Below are positions 62,416-64,000 of a stretch of 64,000 nucleotides of DNA, one piece after another. This DNA is from Anaeromicrobium sediminis (lineage in GTDB: Bacteria > Bacillota > Clostridia > Peptostreptococcales > Thermotaleaceae): contig NZ_NIBG01000010.1 of assembly GCF_002270055.1 (NCBI RefSeq), forward strand, positions 1 to 64,000, given 5' to 3'. The translations under genes and the position numbers were made by a program. The notes beneath the pieces were generated by a model. That model searched no databases. It was given only the letters and a program-made list of their open reading frames with translations, and was not told the origin of the DNA. Within the stretch, counting starts at the first letter, position 1; every line of letters starts with the position of its first letter.

Positions 62416-63924
62416 TTAAGCTAGGCTATTCACTTCATTTAATGTTCCTGTAGCATACTTGAGTATTTTGTCTTGGGTAGCTTCACCTCGATCTAACTCA
62501 CCTGTTATATGCCCTTCATGCATCACATATATACGATCACTCATTCCAAGTATTTCCGGTAATTCTGAAGAAATCATAATAATAGCCACACCCTGTGATA
62601 CTAATTCATTCATAAGTTTATATATTTCAACCTTTGCCCCCACATCAATTCCCCTAGTTGGTTCATCAAATATGAGTATCTTGCAATTTCTGTTAAGCCA
62701 TTTTGCTAAAACTACCTTTTGTTGGTTTCCTCCACTTAAAAACTTTACCTTTTGACTTATGGTAGGTGTTTTAACCTTTAAATCTTCCACATACTTATGA
62801 CAAATGTTTTTTTCATCATTTAGGTTTATCAGTTTAAATTTGTTTAACACCTTATCTAGGTTAGTTAAACTAATATTATCTCTAACGGACAACTCTAAAA
62901 CCAACCCCTGATTTTTTCTGTCTTCTGTTAAAAAACCTATACCTAAGTTGATAGCTTCTCCAGTTTTGTTAATTTGTACCAATTCGTTTTCTATATAAAT
63001 TTCTCCATCCTCTATTGGATCTGCTCCAAATACAGCTTTCATAGTTTCTGATCTGCCCGCCCCCATTAAGCCTGCAAAACCTACTATTTCACCTTTTTTT
63101 ACATGAAAATCTACACCTTTGACCATTTTTCCTGCTTTTAAATTTTTCACTTCCAGTATGGTTTCACCTTTTTTTACATATTTTTTAGGAAATTTATCGT
63201 TAAGCGTCCTTCCAACCATCATTTCTATCATTTCATCCACCGTCGTATCTTTGACATTCACTGTTCCTATATATTCACCATCTCTCATGATAGTTACACG
63301 ATCACCAATGCGTTTAATCTCCTCTAACCTGTGGGATATATAGACGATTGATACGCCCTGACGTTTCAGGTTTTCTATAGTTTTAAACAGCTCATCTATT
63401 TCCCGGCTAGTTAAGGCAGCGGTTGGTTCATCCATAACTATAATATCCGCATCCACAGATAGGGCCTTAGCTATTTCTACCATCTGTTGTTGTGCCACTC
63501 CTAAATCTTTAACGTTCATTTTAGGATCTAAGTTAACCCTTAATCCTTCTAATATTTTCTTCGTATCATTTTTCATTTTCTTCCACTGGACTATTCCACC
63601 TTTGACAGGTTCCCTCCCCAAAAAAACGTTTTCCATAATGCTCAAGTGAGGAATTAAGTTAAATTCTTGATAAATTATGCTTACTCCACTTAACTGAGCT
63701 TCTTTAGGGGTTCTGAATTCCACTTCTTCATCCTTATATATAATTGTCCCTTTATCCTTTTCATATATTCCCGTCAAAATTTTCATTAAGGTAGATTTAC
63801 CTGCCCCATTTTCTCCTAGCAAGATATGTACTTCTCCCTTTTTAAGATTTAAGTTTGCCTTATTAAGTGCCTTAACCCCAGGAAAAGACTTTTCAATGTT
63901 TATCATTTTTAAAACAGAATTCAT
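62416..63924 (-). CDS. sugar ABC transporter ATP-binding protein (RbsA/MglA-like)
   Basis: Tandem ABC ATPase with two nucleotide-binding domains. Domain 1 has Walker A GENGAGKSTLMKILTGIY, a degenerate signature LGVAQQQMVEIAKAL and Walker B IIVMDEPTAAL. Domain 2 has AGLMGAGRSETMKAVFG, signature LSGGNQQKVVLAKWL and LIFDEPTRGIDVG. Substrates of this class are simple sugars and inositol. 502 residues from ATG 63924, with GGAG upstream; a GTG at 63933 sits in the ribosome site. It is the first gene of the operon in the window; its promoter probably lies beyond the right edge. Confidence 0.94.
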   Translation of the reverse strand: MNSVLKMINIEKSFPGVKALNKANLNLKKGEVHILLGENGAGKSTLMKILTGIYEKDKGTIIYKDEEVEFRTPKEAQLSGVSIIYQEFNLIPHLSIMENVFLGREPVKGGIVQWKKMKNDTKKILEGLRVNLDPKMNVKDLGVAQQQMVEIAKALSVDADIIVMDEPTAALTSREIDELFKTIENLKRQGVSIVYISHRLEEIKRIGDRVTIMRDGEYIGTVNVKDTTVDEMIEMMVGRTLNDKFPKKYVKKGETILEVKNLKAGKMVKGVDFHVKKGEIVGFAGLMGAGRSETMKAVFGADPIEDGEIYIENELVQINKTGEAINLGIGFLTEDRKNQGLVLELSVRDNISLTNLDKVLNKFKLINLNDEKNICHKYVEDLKVKTPTISQKVKFLSGGNQQKVVLAKWLNRNCKILIFDEPTRGIDVGAKVEIYKLMNELVSQGVAIIMISSELPEILGMSDRIYVMHEGHITGELDRGEATQDKILKYATGTLNEVNSLA

Positions 63925-64000
63925 ATGCCTCACTCCATTATTCTAAATCTTTTTTAACAATACTTAACCACCTCTTCTTCTTTGTAATAATTTTCTCATA

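Noticed and set aside
1-64000. CRISPR arrays, tRNA genes, rRNA genes, prophage or insertion sequences
   Set aside because: No regularly spaced repeats, cloverleaf genes, rRNA segments, integrases or transposases were recognised in reading the window.

Overview
The window looks like chromosomal DNA from a low-GC, endospore-forming member of the Clostridia. The base composition is AT-rich, ribosome binding sites are strong (GGAGG), and sporulation genes (yqfC, yqfD, spoIIP, gpr) lie among housekeeping genes. Other hallmarks are HrcA/CIRCE heat-shock control, a T-box leader and pyruvate phosphate dikinase. All but four genes read on the minus strand, so transcription generally runs from right to left. 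No tRNA, rRNA, CRISPR array, prophage or transposase gene was seen.

From 0 to about 46.5 kb the order follows the well-known Bacillus yqe/yqf region, with local changes. Read along transcription it runs comEC, holA, gpr, spoIIP, lepA, hemW, hrcA-grpE-dnaK-dnaJ, prmA-rsmE-mtaB, hinT, rpsU, yqeY, nfeD-floA, yqfC-yqfD-phoH-pgpH-ybeY-dgkA, cdd-era-yqzL-recO, glyS, ccpN-yqfL-ppdK, dgt, dnaG-rpoD and trmK-yqfO. A 42-residue yqzL gene sits between era and recO. GlyRS is the single-chain type behind a compact glycine T-box, where Bacillus has glyQ/glyS. Two diverged copies of a structured element, probably small RNAs, lie next to glyS and hemW in opposite orientation.

From 46.5 to 53.5 kb is a less conserved block. 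It holds an ECF vitamin transporter S component whose promoter and leader carry repeated GATACAATT motifs, a lone Eco57I-type adenine-N6 DNA methyltransferase, a small membrane protein, a DUF4177 protein and four proteins of unknown function. One of these resembles the helical N-terminal domain of N6-adenine methyltransferases without the catalytic part. A plus-strand alanyl-tRNA editing protein follows.

From 55 to 64 kb is a sugar or cyclitol module on the minus strand: ABC ATPase, permease, lipoprotein binding protein, an inositol 2-dehydrogenase-like enzyme and a TIM-barrel isomerase, then a YesM/YesN-type two-component system that probably controls the module. The first gene starts 76 bases from the right edge, and its upstream region is mostly outside the window.

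Start codons were chosen from Shine-Dalgarno spacing, so several genes begin downstream of the longest possible start, and a few use TTG or GTG.
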